NCBI RefSeq assembly: GCF_018986915.1 | Contig: NZ_CP076723.1 | Coordinates: forward strand, 4,554,228 to 4,618,227 | DNA from: Geomonas oryzisoli | GTDB lineage: Bacteria > Desulfobacterota > Desulfuromonadia > Geobacterales > Geobacteraceae | DNA length: 64,000 nucleotides | Reading direction: 5' to 3' | Part shown: positions 19,254 to 28,580 of the stretch, in pieces | Layout: the number at the start of each line of letters is the position of its first letter | How positions within the stretch are numbered: position 1 is the first letter of the stretch | Notes under the pieces: generated by a model | Databases searched by the model: none | Told to the model about the DNA's origin: nothing | The model's input: the letters and a program-made list of their open reading frames with translations, nothing else | Translations under genes and position numbers: made by a program

Positions 19254-19433
19254 ATGAGCGAGAAGGAAGACTGTCCAAAACCGAAGCAACACCCGGCGCA
19301 TATGTGCCAGTTGAAACATGAGGGTAGGATCGAGGAGATCGACAGGCATTCGGCCCGACCGAACTTCGTCTGCAACCGGTGCCGCGCCAAGGCTGACGAG
19401 GAGGATTACCTCTGCAACCCGCGGCCACTGTAG
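19254..19433 (+). CDS. Small four-cysteine protein, 59 aa, paralogue of 9528-9719
   Basis: The 59-residue protein repeats the pattern of the gene at 9.5 kb: HPAHMC, GRIEEIDRH, CNRC and CNPR at matching spacing. AAAGGAG precedes the ATG and a strong intrinsic terminator follows, so it is an independent single-gene unit. The four Cys and the His suggest a zinc-ribbon. Function unknown. Confidence 0.75.
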   Translation: MSEKEDCPKPKQHPAHMCQLKHEGRIEEIDRHSARPNFVCNRCRAKADEEDYLCNPRPL

Positions 19434-19457
19434 CACCGCCTGTATATCAATATAGCC

Positions 19458-19488
19458 ACGGCCGCCGACTCGGGCGGCCGTTCTTTTT
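19458..19488 (+). terminator. Intrinsic terminator
   Basis: The stem ACGGCCGCC / GGCGGCCGT (19458-19466 with 19473-19481) with a six-base loop is followed by TTCTTTTT. It ends the small four-cysteine gene. The remaining 250 bp up to 19742 show no gene. Confidence 0.85.
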
Positions 19489-19742
19489 CAGCTCCTCCGA
19501 GTCGACGACAGGGTCACACTCAGCACCATTCCCGTCATTGTATTGGTGTAAATTAATTCCCTTCGCCGCTGGAATCTTTAATCATTTCAAAGTAAATTTT
19601 ATTTGCCCGGCTTGGCACAGCGCTGGCTGAAATGTACCTTGGCCTCTGATCGAAGCCGGCTGTTCTTTGATCCCGTCTGCCTGTTCCAGGCATGTGAATG
19701 TCGACAGACAGTTAAAAGGGAAAAATGTGATAAGGAGGTAAC

Positions 19743-20759
19743 ATGAGAAGAGAGAAACAGTTGAGGGGGGCTTTGCTGCTGACGGCTTTGGTCTCGGTGG
19801 GGGCCATGTCCGGCTGCGCTCATTACGAGGTCAATAGCGGGCGCGGCAATATTCCCGGCTACTACATCGTCGCCGACGTGCAGCAGGCCGATAAAGCGAT
19901 CGAAGCGGCCCGTGCCGAGGGTAAGGACAAGCTCTGCCCGGCAGAGTTCGCACAGGCCGAAGCCGCCAAGAATCACGCCTACGACGTCCTGAGGGCCTGC
20001 CACACCGAAGAGGCGATTGCGCTTGCCAAGGATGCCACCGCCAAGGCCAAGGCACTTTGCCCTGCCAAGGCACCCGAACCTGCGCCCAAGCCGGTCGAGC
20101 CGCCGCCTCCCGCCCCGGCTCCCGTCGCTCCCACCGATCAACTGACCGTCACCCCGTCGTCGGTCACCAAGGGGGATTCCGTCACTCTCAATTGGCAATC
20201 CAGCAACGCGACCAACTGCGTCATCGAACCGGGCATAGGACCGGTGCAGCCGGCGGGCTCGATGGTGGTCACCCCGCAGGACAGCGTCGGCTATACCCTG
20301 ACCTGCACCGGGGCCGGCGGCAGTGCGAAGAGCACGGCGAAAGTCGACGTGGCGGTCCCCGCACCGAAGCCTGCACCGGTGGTAGTGGTGCCGCCGCCCG
20401 AACCGGCCAAGCTGTGCAAGCCGACGGTGATCAACATCAAGTTCGACACCAACAAGTCGGACATCAAGGCGGAGTACCATGACGAGCTGAAGGCGCTGGC
20501 GGACTTCCTCAAGGAGTTCCCCAACGCCAAGGGGACCATCGAAGGGCACACCGACAGCGTCGGCGACAAGGCCGCCAACATGAAGCTCTCGCAGCGTCGC
20601 GCCGACAGCGTGCGCAATTACCTGATCAAGAACTTCGGCATCGCCCCCGACCGCATCAAGGCCGTCGGCTACGGGCCGACCAAACCGGTGGCCAGCAACA
20701 AGACCGCGGCAGGCAAGCTGCAAAACCGCCGCATCGAATCCAACTTCAGCTGCGACTAG
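19743..20759 (+). CDS. OmpA-family peptidoglycan-associated lipoprotein
   Basis: The 338-residue protein has a signal peptide with lipobox (MSGC, Cys at residue 25), an Ala/Glu-rich helical segment, a Pro-rich linker, an Ig-like domain (LTVTPSSVTKGDSVTLNWQS), a second Pro-rich linker and a C-terminal OmpA/Pal domain with the peptidoglycan-binding core IEGHTDSVGDKAANMKLSQR and NRRIE. AAGGAGG precedes the ATG. It should tether the outer membrane to peptidoglycan. No tol genes are nearby, so it is probably not the housekeeping Pal. Confidence 0.9.
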   Translation: MRREKQLRGALLLTALVSVGAMSGCAHYEVNSGRGNIPGYYIVADVQQADKAIEAARAEGKDKLCPAEFAQAEAAKNHAYDVLRACHTEEAIALAKDATAKAKALCPAKAPEPAPKPVEPPPPAPAPVAPTDQLTVTPSSVTKGDSVTLNWQSSNATNCVIEPGIGPVQPAGSMVVTPQDSVGYTLTCTGAGGSAKSTAKVDVAVPAPKPAPVVVVPPPEPAKLCKPTVINIKFDTNKSDIKAEYHDELKALADFLKEFPNAKGTIEGHTDSVGDKAANMKLSQRRADSVRNYLIKNFGIAPDRIKAVGYGPTKPVASNKTAAGKLQNRRIESNFSCD

Positions 20760-20793
20760 CGCTTCGCAAGCGATAGCCGCAATAGTCAAAAAT

Positions 20794-20826
20794 AAGGCGC
20801 CCCCTGCCACGCAGGGGGCGCCTTTT
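20794..20826 (+). terminator. Intrinsic terminator
   Basis: A 14-bp perfect stem AAGGCGCCCCCTGC / GCAGGGGGCGCCTT with a three-base loop is followed by TTTT. It separates the OmpA-type gene from the hicAB module. Confidence 0.9.
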
Positions 20827-20844
20827 CATTTAGGAACCCTGTTG

Positions 20845-20882
20845 TTGACTTACACCTTATATGTTGTATATCATCCGGATGA
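20845..20882 (+). promoter_or_regulatory. hicAB promoter with overlapping palindrome
   Basis: TTGACT (20845-20850) and TATATC (20867-20872) are 16 bp apart. The perfect 12-bp palindrome TCATCCGGATGA (20871-20882) covers the end of the -10 and the probable start codon of hicA. The expected transcription start falls about at the ATG, so a leaderless mRNA is possible. Confidence 0.6.
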
Positions 20883-21178
20883 CCGGGAAACAGCTTAAAA
20901 AGCTGCTGCTTGAATCGGGATGGCGGCTCGATCGCATTTCCGGCAGCCACCACATCATGATCAAGGATGGCCGCCGCTCCATTCCGGTCCCTAACCATGG
21001 CAACGTGGACCTGCCTAAAGGGCTGGTGCACGCGGTGCTCAAACAAGCGGGAATAAGGAATAAAAATGCTTTCGTATCCTGCACGCATAAAGAAGGACGC
21101 GGACGGTTACCTGGTGACCTTCCCCGATTTCGAAAATGTTATGACTTACGGGCTGACGATGGAGGAAGCCCTGCTTAA
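20879..21178 (+). CDS. hicA: HicA-family toxin with extended C-terminus
   Basis: The first 60 residues are a typical HicA mRNA interferase: MTGKQLKKLLLESGW, the catalytic histidine in GSHHIM, and VPNHGNVDLPKGLVHAVLKQAG. Normally the protein ends here. In this copy the frame stays open for about 40 further residues rich in Arg and Gly and overlaps hicB by 113 bp. The tail looks like an out-of-frame reading of hicB rather than a domain. An ATG at 20861 would lie inside the promoter, so 20879 was chosen. Confidence 0.8.
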   Translation: MTGKQLKKLLLESGWRLDRISGSHHIMIKDGRRSIPVPNHGNVDLPKGLVHAVLKQAGIRNKNAFVSCTHKEGRGRLPGDLPRFRKCYDLRADDGGSPA

Positions 21179-21482
21179 CGCTGAGGAAGCGCTTAACGGT
21201 TGTCTCGAGTCGGACTTCGAGCGCAATTTCAAAATAGCGGAGCCATCACATGTCAACGGGAGGAACGTGCACCAGGTTCCGGTGGCTCCGCATGTGGCGG
21301 TAGCGATCATGCTTCGGACGCTGCGTGCCGAGCGTTCGCAGATGGAAATCGCCAAGCAGTTGAACATCGCCTACCAGGTCTACCAGCGCCTGGAAAACCC
21401 CCGCAAGGCCAACCCCACCATAAAGACACTGGAGAAGATCGCCAAGGTCTTCGGCAGACGCGTCGAACTCGGTTTTGTATGA
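21066..21482 (+). CDS. hicB: HicB-family antitoxin with helix-turn-helix
   Basis: The 138-residue protein has an N-terminal partial RNase H-like HicB fold (YPARIKKDADGYLVTFPDF, GLTMEEALLNAEEAL) and a C-terminal XRE-type helix-turn-helix (MEIAKQLNIAYQVYQRLENP). It should bind HicA and autoregulate through the palindrome upstream. The gene starts inside the hicA frame. Confidence 0.9.
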   Translation: MLSYPARIKKDADGYLVTFPDFENVMTYGLTMEEALLNAEEALNGCLESDFERNFKIAEPSHVNGRNVHQVPVAPHVAVAIMLRTLRAERSQMEIAKQLNIAYQVYQRLENPRKANPTIKTLEKIAKVFGRRVELGFV

Positions 21483-21492
21483 ACCTGCTGTC

Positions 21493-22497
21493 TCAATTAC
21501 TGATGAGCTCCCCCACTACCCTGTCGAGTCCGGCGACGACGCGGCTTAGCTTGCCGTAGTCGATCTTGTCGGGGGTGTCGGAAGGCTGGTGGTAATGAGG
21601 GTAGCGGAAGGGGGCTGTGTCGGTGATCATGATGCCGGGATAGCCGAGCTGCCAGAAGGACCATTGATCGGACCAGCCGATGCCGGGAAGGCGTTCGGGG
21701 GCGGCCACCCCCTGGGACGGGAAGCGGGTGGTTTTGCGGAAGGTCCCGATGGCCCGGTGCACGATATCCCGTGACTTCACGTTTCCCACGAAGGCGATGA
21801 AGTCGCCGGTATCGGGATAGAAGCGGTCCAGCGGTGCCGGGTACCGCTGGCTTCCGGCTTTGTCGTAATAGCACCCCATAGTCTCCAGCGACAGCATGGC
21901 TACGATATTCTCGCCGCGCTCCCGGCAGCGCCGGGCGTAGATCATGCTTCCCATGGCCTTGCCCTGGAAGTACGGCGGTTCCTCGTTGGTGAAGGCGACG
22001 AAACGCAGGGTGCGCTCCGGCTGTACCGCGGCAAAGCGGCGTGCCAATTCCAGCAGGGCCGCCACTCCGGTGGCGTTGTCGTTCGCGCCCGGCGTGCCGG
22101 GAGCGGAATCGTAGTGGGCACCGATCACCACGACCTCTTCCGGAGACCGGCTCCCCCGCAGCACCCCCTCGAGATTCACCACCGTCCTTCCCTCTACCAG
22201 CTCGCTCTGCTCGCCGACCGTGAGGCCGTACTCCCGGAGCCGGTCGCCGACGTACTGCGCCGCGTCCTGGAGTGCGTGATAGTGGGCGACGTTTCTTTCC
22301 CCGATCTGTCCGGCCAGCACCAGGACATGCTCGTGCAAACGGTCGGCGAGCTGCTTTTCCTCCGGGGTGAGGGGAGGGAGCGGGCCCTTGTGCGTTTTGC
22401 CGGGCATCTTGACCATCGTTCCGCCCACGGCGCCAACGATAAGAAGTATCAGCACGGCGCAGGCAGCTACCCACACTATGGCTGTCTTGTAGTTCAT
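21493..22497 (-). CDS. M28-family zinc metallopeptidase, membrane-anchored
   Basis: The 334-residue protein has an N-terminal membrane anchor (residues 4-27) and an M28 catalytic domain. Zinc ligands and active-site residues can be assigned to GAHYDSAPGTPGANDNATG (His, Asp), TNEEPPYF (Glu pair), LETMG and YHQPSDTPDKI (His). M28 enzymes are aminopeptidases or related amidohydrolases, here probably acting on the periplasmic side. The ATG at 22497 has AAGGAA. It converges on hicB with a 10-bp gap. Confidence 0.88.
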   Translation of the reverse strand: MNYKTAIVWVAACAVLILLIVGAVGGTMVKMPGKTHKGPLPPLTPEEKQLADRLHEHVLVLAGQIGERNVAHYHALQDAAQYVGDRLREYGLTVGEQSELVEGRTVVNLEGVLRGSRSPEEVVVIGAHYDSAPGTPGANDNATGVAALLELARRFAAVQPERTLRFVAFTNEEPPYFQGKAMGSMIYARRCRERGENIVAMLSLETMGCYYDKAGSQRYPAPLDRFYPDTGDFIAFVGNVKSRDIVHRAIGTFRKTTRFPSQGVAAPERLPGIGWSDQWSFWQLGYPGIMITDTAPFRYPHYHQPSDTPDKIDYGKLSRVVAGLDRVVGELISN

Positions 22498-22680
22498 AGA
22501 AGATTCCTTCCGGTAGGCTGCAACCAGCGAAAAGGATAATGTCGCCACCCCGGATGTCAATGTCATGAAAACCGCCAGAACCGAAGCTCGACGACTGCGG
22601 GAAAAGATCTGGTACTATAGAAGAACCGCTGTTCAGACAGAAGTGCAACCGTATTGTCACAGGGAAATGTGGAGGCAGAC

Positions 22681-24786
22681 ATGGATCTCAGAACCACTCA
22701 TAGCGTAGTACTGAACGAAGGGGACCCGGAACAGAAACGCGCCGAGATACTGGAGTACTTCAACGCGACGTTTACCATAGACGAACTGCTCTACGACACC
22801 CTGAAGGACGACGGCGCTTTTTACCTGAGGGCCGACCGGCTACGCCACCCGCTTATTTTCTACTTCGGGCACACCGCCTCCTTCTTCGTCAACAAGCTGA
22901 TGATAGCCAGACTCATCGAAAAGCGCATCGACCCGCGCCTGGAGGCCATGTTCGCCGTCGGCGTGGACGAGATGTCCTGGGACGACCTGAACGAGGCCCA
23001 TTACGACTGGCCCACCCGGGCCGAGGTGAAGGTCTACCGAGACAAGGTGCGCGAGCTGGTGACGGGGTTGATCAAGACCCTGGCGCTTACCTTGCCGATC
23101 ACCTGGGAGAGCCCGTTCTGGGCGATCATGATGGGGATCGAGCATGAGCGCATCCACCTGGAGACCTCCTCGGTGCTGATCCGGCAGCTTCCCATCGACC
23201 GGGTGCGCCGCCACGAGTTCTGGGAGATCTGCCGCGATGCCGGGGTGGCCCCGGAGAACGGACTGATCCCCGTTCCGGGAGGGCAGGTGGTGCTGGGCAA
23301 GGAAGAGGGGCATCCGCTCTACGGGTGGGACAACGAGTACGGCCGCCACGAGGCGCAGCTGCAAGGGTTCGCCGCGTCGAAATATCTCGTGTCGAACCGC
23401 GAGTTCCTTTCCTTCGTCGAGGGCGGTGGCTACCGCGAGGAGCGCTGGTGGACCGAAGAGGGATGGCACTGGCGCAACTTCAAACAGGCAGAGCACCCGC
23501 TGTTCTGGGTGGAACGCCCGCAGGGGTGGGGGCTGCGCACCATGGTCGAGGTGATCGATCTCCCCTGGAACTGGCCGGTGGAGGTGAACTACCTCGAGGC
23601 GAAGGCTTTCTGCAACTGGCTCGCCGACAAGACCGGCAAACGGCTCCGCCTGCCCAGCGAGGATGAATGGTACCGGATCTATGATGCTGCGGGTGTCCGC
23701 GACCCGCAGGAGTGGCGCGAGGCTCCCGGCAACATCAACCTCGCCTACTGGGCCTCGTCCTGCCCGGTGGACCGTTTCCGCTTCGGGGAACTCTCCGACG
23801 TCGTCGGCAATGTCTGGCAGTGGACGGAAACCCCCATCTACGCCTTCCACGGGTTCCGTATCCATCCCTGGTACGACGACTTCTCGACGCCGACCTTCGA
23901 CACGCGTCACAACCTTATCAAGGGGGGCTCCTGGATCTCCACCGGGAACGAGGCGACCCGCGACTCCCGCTACGCCTTCCGGCGTCACTTCTTCCAGCAT
24001 GCCGGCTTCCGTTACGTCGAAAGCGACAACCAGGTGCAGCTGCACGAGGACCCGTACGAGACCGATGCGCTGGCGGCGCAGTACTGCGACGCACACTACG
24101 GCCCGGAGCGTTTCGGGGTTCCCAATTTCGCCAAGGCTTGTGCAGATATTTGTTTGGAGGTAACATCCGGGCGCACCAGGGGGCATGCCCTCGACCTCGG
24201 CTGCGCGGTGGGACGTGCCAGCTTCGAGCTGGCGCGTGGCTTCGACAGGGTGACGGGGATCGACTTCTCCAGCAGGTTCTTCAGGCTGGCGGCGCGGATG
24301 CAGGAGGAAGGGTACCTCCGCTACGCCCTTCCCGAGGAGGGGGAGATCGTCTCGTACCATGAGCTGAGCCTGGATGAGTTGGGACTCGCCGCGCTGCGGG
24401 ACCGGGTGCAGTTCTACCAGGGGGACGCCTGCAACCTGCCGGACAAGTTCTCCGGTTACGACCTGATCCTAGCCGCGAACATGCTGGACCGGCTCTATTC
24501 GCCGCGCCGATTCCTGGCTGGCATCCGCGGCCGTCTCAACAGCGGCGGGCTCCTGGTGCTGGTTTCCCCCTACACCTGGCTGGAGGAGTACACCAAGAAA
24601 GAAGAGTGGCTGGGAGGATACCGGGAGGCGGGCGAGCCGGTGTGGACCCTCGATGCACTCAAGGCAGAGCTGTCACCTCATTTCCGCATGCTGGGCGAGC
24701 CGCGCGACGTTCCCTTCGTGATACGGGAGACGCGCCGCAAGTTCCAGCACGGCATTTCCGAACTGACCGTATGGGAGCTTAAATGA
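22681..24786 (+). CDS. ovoA: 5-histidylcysteine sulfoxide synthase / mercaptohistidine methyltransferase (OvoA)
   Basis: The 701-residue protein has the three-part OvoA layout: a DinB-like iron-binding domain with the facial-triad motif HERIHLE (about residue 156) and a further His in FGHTASFF; an FGE-sulfatase domain (LPSEDEWYRIYDAAG, VGNVWQWTETP, KGGSWISTGNEATRDSRYAFR region); and a C-terminal SAM methyltransferase (LDLGCAVGRASFEL). OvoA joins cysteine to histidine C5 with O2 and later N-methylates the mercaptohistidine, making ovothiol A. GTGGAGG lies before the ATG at 22681. It overlaps the next gene by four bases. Confidence 0.92.
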   Translation: MDLRTTHSVVLNEGDPEQKRAEILEYFNATFTIDELLYDTLKDDGAFYLRADRLRHPLIFYFGHTASFFVNKLMIARLIEKRIDPRLEAMFAVGVDEMSWDDLNEAHYDWPTRAEVKVYRDKVRELVTGLIKTLALTLPITWESPFWAIMMGIEHERIHLETSSVLIRQLPIDRVRRHEFWEICRDAGVAPENGLIPVPGGQVVLGKEEGHPLYGWDNEYGRHEAQLQGFAASKYLVSNREFLSFVEGGGYREERWWTEEGWHWRNFKQAEHPLFWVERPQGWGLRTMVEVIDLPWNWPVEVNYLEAKAFCNWLADKTGKRLRLPSEDEWYRIYDAAGVRDPQEWREAPGNINLAYWASSCPVDRFRFGELSDVVGNVWQWTETPIYAFHGFRIHPWYDDFSTPTFDTRHNLIKGGSWISTGNEATRDSRYAFRRHFFQHAGFRYVESDNQVQLHEDPYETDALAAQYCDAHYGPERFGVPNFAKACADICLEVTSGRTRGHALDLGCAVGRASFELARGFDRVTGIDFSSRFFRLAARMQEEGYLRYALPEEGEIVSYHELSLDELGLAALRDRVQFYQGDACNLPDKFSGYDLILAANMLDRLYSPRRFLAGIRGRLNSGGLLVLVSPYTWLEEYTKKEEWLGGYREAGEPVWTLDALKAELSPHFRMLGEPRDVPFVIRETRRKFQHGISELTVWELK

Positions 24787-25937
24787 CGCAGAAGAAGTAC
24801 GATTTCGACGAGATCATCGACCGGCGCGGCACCGCGAGCGAAAAATGGGACAAGTACCGCGGCCGCGACATCATCCCCCTGTGGGTGGCGGATATGGATT
24901 TCCGTTCGCCCCCTGCCATCATCCAGGCGCTGCACGAGCGGGTGGAGCACGGCGTGTTCGGCTATACCGCGCCGCCGGAGAGTCTGGTGCAGGCGGTGAT
25001 GGACTCGTTGGAGGCGGAGTTCGACTGGCAGGTGCGCAGGGAATGGATCACCTGGCTGCCTGGGCTGGTAACCGGGCTCAACGTGAGCTGCCGTGCGGTG
25101 GGTGAGGCGGGGGACGATGTCGTCACCTTCACGCCGGTCTATCCCCCCTTCATGTCGGCGCCCCCCCTTTCCGGCCGTAACGTCATCAACGTGCCGCTTC
25201 GCTGTGACGGGAATGTATGGGGGCTGGACCTGGAGGCGCTGGAGGCCGCGGTGACACCAAGGACCAGGCAGCTTCTTTTGTGCAGCCCGCACAATCCGGT
25301 GGGGCGGGTCTGGACCCGAGATGAACTTGCGGCGCTGGACGATTTCGCGGTGCGGCACGACTTGGTCATCTGCAGCGACGAGATCCATGCCGGCCTGGTC
25401 CTGGAGCCGGGGGTGCGTCACATCCCGATCGCCACGCTCTCCCCGGAAACCAGCCGGCGCACCATCACCTTGATGGCGCCCAGCAAGACCTACAACGTGC
25501 CGGGACTCGGCTGCTCCTTCGCAGTCATCTCCGACGACACCCTGCGCCGCGCCTTCAGGAAGGCGATGGGGCGCATCGTGCCGCACGTGAATCTCTTGGG
25601 TTATACCGCCGCCGAGGCGGCCTACCGCGACGGGGAGGAGTGGCGCCGGGAACTTTTGGAATACCTGCGGGGCAACCGGGATCTGGTGGAAAAAGAGGTG
25701 ACCGGGATGGGGCTAACCGTGGCGCGGGTCGAGGCGACCTACCTCTCCTGGATCGATCTGCGTGAGACGGGGATCGAGGACCCGGTGCGCTTCTTCGAGG
25801 AAGCCGGGGTCGGTCTTTCCGGGGGGAGCGACTTCGGTCTTCCCGGCTATGTGAGGCTCAATTTCGGTTGCCGGCGTGAACTGTTGCAGGAGGCGCTCGG
25901 GCGCATGCGGCTGGCGCTGGAGGGAAAAAGGGGGTAG
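24783..25937 (+). CDS. PLP-dependent MalY/PatB-type lyase, probable ovothiol sulfoxide lyase (OvoB role)
   Basis: The 384-residue fold-type I aminotransferase-like enzyme of the MalY/PatB C-S lyase group shows PLWVADMDFRSP, SPHNPVGRVW, SDEIHAGL and the PLP lysine in MAPSKTYNVPGL. It is translationally coupled to ovoA. The known second step of ovothiol synthesis is a PLP-dependent C-S cleavage of histidylcysteine sulfoxide, so the OvoB role is inferred from family and operon. A cystathionine beta-lyase activity cannot be excluded. Confidence 0.85.
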   Translation: MTQKKYDFDEIIDRRGTASEKWDKYRGRDIIPLWVADMDFRSPPAIIQALHERVEHGVFGYTAPPESLVQAVMDSLEAEFDWQVRREWITWLPGLVTGLNVSCRAVGEAGDDVVTFTPVYPPFMSAPPLSGRNVINVPLRCDGNVWGLDLEALEAAVTPRTRQLLLCSPHNPVGRVWTRDELAALDDFAVRHDLVICSDEIHAGLVLEPGVRHIPIATLSPETSRRTITLMAPSKTYNVPGLGCSFAVISDDTLRRAFRKAMGRIVPHVNLLGYTAAEAAYRDGEEWRRELLEYLRGNRDLVEKEVTGMGLTVARVEATYLSWIDLRETGIEDPVRFFEEAGVGLSGGSDFGLPGYVRLNFGCRRELLQEALGRMRLALEGKRG

Positions 25938-25943
25938 CAGAAA

Positions 25944-26050
25944 GGGACAGGCTCCGTTAGGTGCCTGTCCCTCTAGCGGAACGCTCGGTTCCCCCCAACC
26001 ACCTTATTCAAGCCCCTAAGGGGACAGGCACCTGGCGGAGCCTGTCCCCT
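25944..26050. repeat. Hairpin repeat, GGGACAGGCTCC family, copy 1
   Basis: The left end GGGACAGGCTCCGTTAGGTG continues into CCTGTCCC and the right end GGGGACAGGCACC continues into GCGGAGCCTGTCCCC. Each half folds on itself and the halves are inverted relative to each other. A second copy is at 32419-32510, and the short hairpin at 56276-56305 may be a decayed relative. Non-coding, between ovothiol genes and guaC. Confidence 0.65.
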
Positions 26051-26091
26051 CCTTCGGTGTAGGGCTGGGCAGAGCGGAAACGAATAGGGCA

Positions 26092-27135
26092 TTACCCGAA
26101 AATCCTGTTCTCCTGTTCCCCCACCCTGATGAAGGTGGTGCGCTTGGTCAGCTCCTTGAGCGCGGCGGCTCCCACGTAGGTGCAGGCGGAACGCACCCCG
26201 CCCAGGATGTCCCGCACCGTCTCGTCGATCGGGCCGCGGTAGGGTACTTCCACCGTCTTCCCCTCCGAAGCGCGGTAATGCGCTACGCCACCGGAGTGTT
26301 TGTCCATGGCCGTAGCCGAACTCATGCCGTAGAAAAGTTTGAACTGCCGACCGCTGCGTTCAACGATCTGACCGCCGCTCTCATCGTGGCCCGCGAACAT
26401 CCCTCCCAGCATGACGAAATCCGCCCCGCCGCCGAAGGCCTTGGCGACGTCCCCCGGGCAGGTGCAACCGCCATCGGACACGATTCTTCCCCCCAGCCCG
26501 TGCGCGGCATCGGCGCATTCGATCACCGCCGAAAGTTGCGGATAGCCGACCCCCGCCTTGACGCGGGTGGTGCAGACCGAACCGGGGCCGATGCCTACCT
26601 TGACGATGTCGGCACCGGATAACAGCAGTTCCTCGACCATCTCGCCGGTGACCACGTTGCCCGCCACGATGGTCTTGTCCGGAAAGCCGTCCCTCACCTT
26701 CTGCACGAATTCGACGAAGCTCTCCGCGTAGCCGTTGGCGACGTCGATGCAGATGAACTGCAGCTTGGGATGGTTGGCGATGATGGCCGAGAATTTGTCG
26801 TAGTCGCTGTCCGAGGTCCCGGTGCTGACCATGATGCGGTTGTAGATGTCGTCGCCGTGGTTGTGGTTGTCAAGCCAGGTATCCCACTCCGCCACCGTGT
26901 AGTGCTTGTGCAGCGCGGTCAGCATCCCGTGCTCGGCGAGCCGGTCCGCCACCTCGAAGGTGCCTGTGGTGTCCATATTGGCGGCGATCACCGGGATGCC
27001 GCTCCAATCGTACTTGCTGTGCAGGAACCTGAAGTGTCGCTGCAGGTCGACCTGGGCCCTGCTCTTCAGGTTCGACCGCTTGGGTCTGATGAGTACGTCG
27101 CTGAACCCCAGCTTTATGTCGCTTTCCAGGAACAT
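26092..27135 (-). CDS. guaC: GMP reductase
   Basis: The 347-residue protein has the exact length of E. coli GuaC and the IMPDH/GMPR signature with the catalytic cysteine in [11 protein letters not shown], plus [14 protein letters not shown] and the flap [15 protein letters not shown]. It reduces GMP to IMP with NADPH, returning guanine nucleotides to the adenine pool. GGAGG precedes the ATG at 27135. Divergent from the MFS gene. Confidence 0.95.
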   Translation of the reverse strand: MFLESDIKLGFSDVLIRPKRSNLKSRAQVDLQRHFRFLHSKYDWSGIPVIAANMDTTGTFEVADRLAEHGMLTALHKHYTVAEWDTWLDNHNHGDDIYNRIMVSTGTSDSDYDKFSAIIANHPKLQFICIDVANGYAESFVEFVQKVRDGFPDKTIVAGNVVTGEMVEELLLSGADIVKVGIGPGSVCTTRVKAGVGYPQLSAVIECADAAHGLGGRIVSDGGCTCPGDVAKAFGGGADFVMLGGMFAGHDESGGQIVERSGRQFKLFYGMSSATAMDKHSGGVAHYRASEGKTVEVPYRGPIDETVRDILGGVRSACTYVGAAALKELTKRTTFIRVGEQENRIFG

Positions 27136-27306
27136 GTCGTATCCTCCGTTAGGGTTTCCCTTTCTCTCAGGATCTGCCATACCACTGACACAGCCAGTAA
27201 AGAGAGTACCGGAAATCGATAGGTCCACAAGGTGTATGTGATTCCGCGCGCTTGGTTGAGTTTGACCCGGCGCTGTGCTAGAGTGCGCGGCGGAGGAGCG
27301 TATACA

Positions 27307-28563
27307 ATGGTCGATGCACGTCAGCGCCGCCAGCGCTGGTTGATATTTTTCATCCTGTCCCTGATCTACATCCTGGTTTACTTCTATCGCGTATCGCTCG
27401 CCGTCGTCGCCAAGGACGTCTCGCGCGACCTGCACCTCACTCCGGCGCAACTGGGCTCGCTCTCCAGCATCCTCTTCTACGTGTATGCGGCGGCGCAGAT
27501 CCCGCTGGGGCCGATGATCGACCGGCTGGGGAGCCGCGTGGTGATCAGCGGCTGCGGCGTGTTGACCGCCATCGGGGGGATCCTCTTCTCGCAGGCGGGA
27601 AACATGGGGCAGGCGCTGGCAGCGCGCATCCTCATCGGCATCGGGACCGCGTCGGTGTTGATGGCGACCTTCAGCCTTTTCAGCCACTGGTTTACCAGGC
27701 AGGAATTCGGCAAGGTTTCCGGGCTGATGGTCGCGGTCGGGAACATGGGTAACCTGGCCGGGACCGCACCGTTGGCATTGGCGGTGGCGTGGATCGGATG
27801 GCGCAACTCGTTTCTTGCTATCGGAGTGATGCAGGCTGTCGCCACCGTGCTGGTCTTTTTGCTGGTGCGCGACCGGCCCACGGTGGCCGTGGAAGGTGCC
27901 GGCGAGCCGGCGCCGGCGAAGATGGGGATGTTGCAGGCCTGGAAGCACATCACCACCAACCGGGACTTCTGGCTGCTGGCGGGCCTGGCGTTCGCCTGGT
28001 ACGGGTGCTACCTGGCGGTGCAGGGGCTGTGGGGCGGGCCGTACCTGATGGAGGTGCTCAAGCTGACGCGCGAGGAGACGGGGCGGATGCTGATGTTCAC
28101 GTCGATCGGCTTCATCTGCGGGAGCCTCGTCATCGACTCCGTCGCCCGGAAGCTGATGCATTCCTACAAGAAGACCTTTCTCTGGGGGCAGATACTGTTG
28201 CTGGTCCTGATGATCGGTTTCCAGGGGCCGCTCGATCATCTCCCCCTGCTGCTTCTGAGCGGATACTTCTTCTGCCTCGGACTCGCCGTGTCGAGCGGCG
28301 TCATGATCTATCCGATCAACCGTTCCATGTTCCCGGTTTCCATCGTCGGCACCGCGCTCACCTCCATCAACCTCTTCGTGCTGCTGGGAGCGGCTTCGGT
28401 GCAGCAGAGCATGGGGATGGTCATCGATGCCGTAGGCAAGACTACGCCGGAAGCGACGGTGCAGGCGTTCCATTCGGCGTTCCTGGTCCCGGTCGGCGTG
28501 CAGGCCGTGGCGGCGGCGTTGTTCTTTTTTGCCAGGGATTACTGGGAGGAGCCCAGGGGCTAG
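27307..28563 (+). CDS. Major facilitator superfamily transporter
   Basis: The 418-residue protein has 12 predicted membrane helices and the MFS loop 2-3 motif [12 protein letters not shown]. The opening [22 protein letters not shown] resembles the sugar-phosphate/anion:cation symporter branch. GGAGG lies ten bases before the ATG. Substrate unknown. It stands alone between guaC (divergent) and dus (convergent). Confidence 0.85.
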   Translation: MVDARQRRQRWLIFFILSLIYILVYFYRVSLAVVAKDVSRDLHLTPAQLGSLSSILFYVYAAAQIPLGPMIDRLGSRVVISGCGVLTAIGGILFSQAGNMGQALAARILIGIGTASVLMATFSLFSHWFTRQEFGKVSGLMVAVGNMGNLAGTAPLALAVAWIGWRNSFLAIGVMQAVATVLVFLLVRDRPTVAVEGAGEPAPAKMGMLQAWKHITTNRDFWLLAGLAFAWYGCYLAVQGLWGGPYLMEVLKLTREETGRMLMFTSIGFICGSLVIDSVARKLMHSYKKTFLWGQILLLVLMIGFQGPLDHLPLLLLSGYFFCLGLAVSSGVMIYPINRSMFPVSIVGTALTSINLFVLLGAASVQQSMGMVIDAVGKTTPEATVQAFHSAFLVPVGVQAVAAALFFFARDYWEEPRG

Positions 28564-28580
28564 GGACTAGGGACTGCGGA

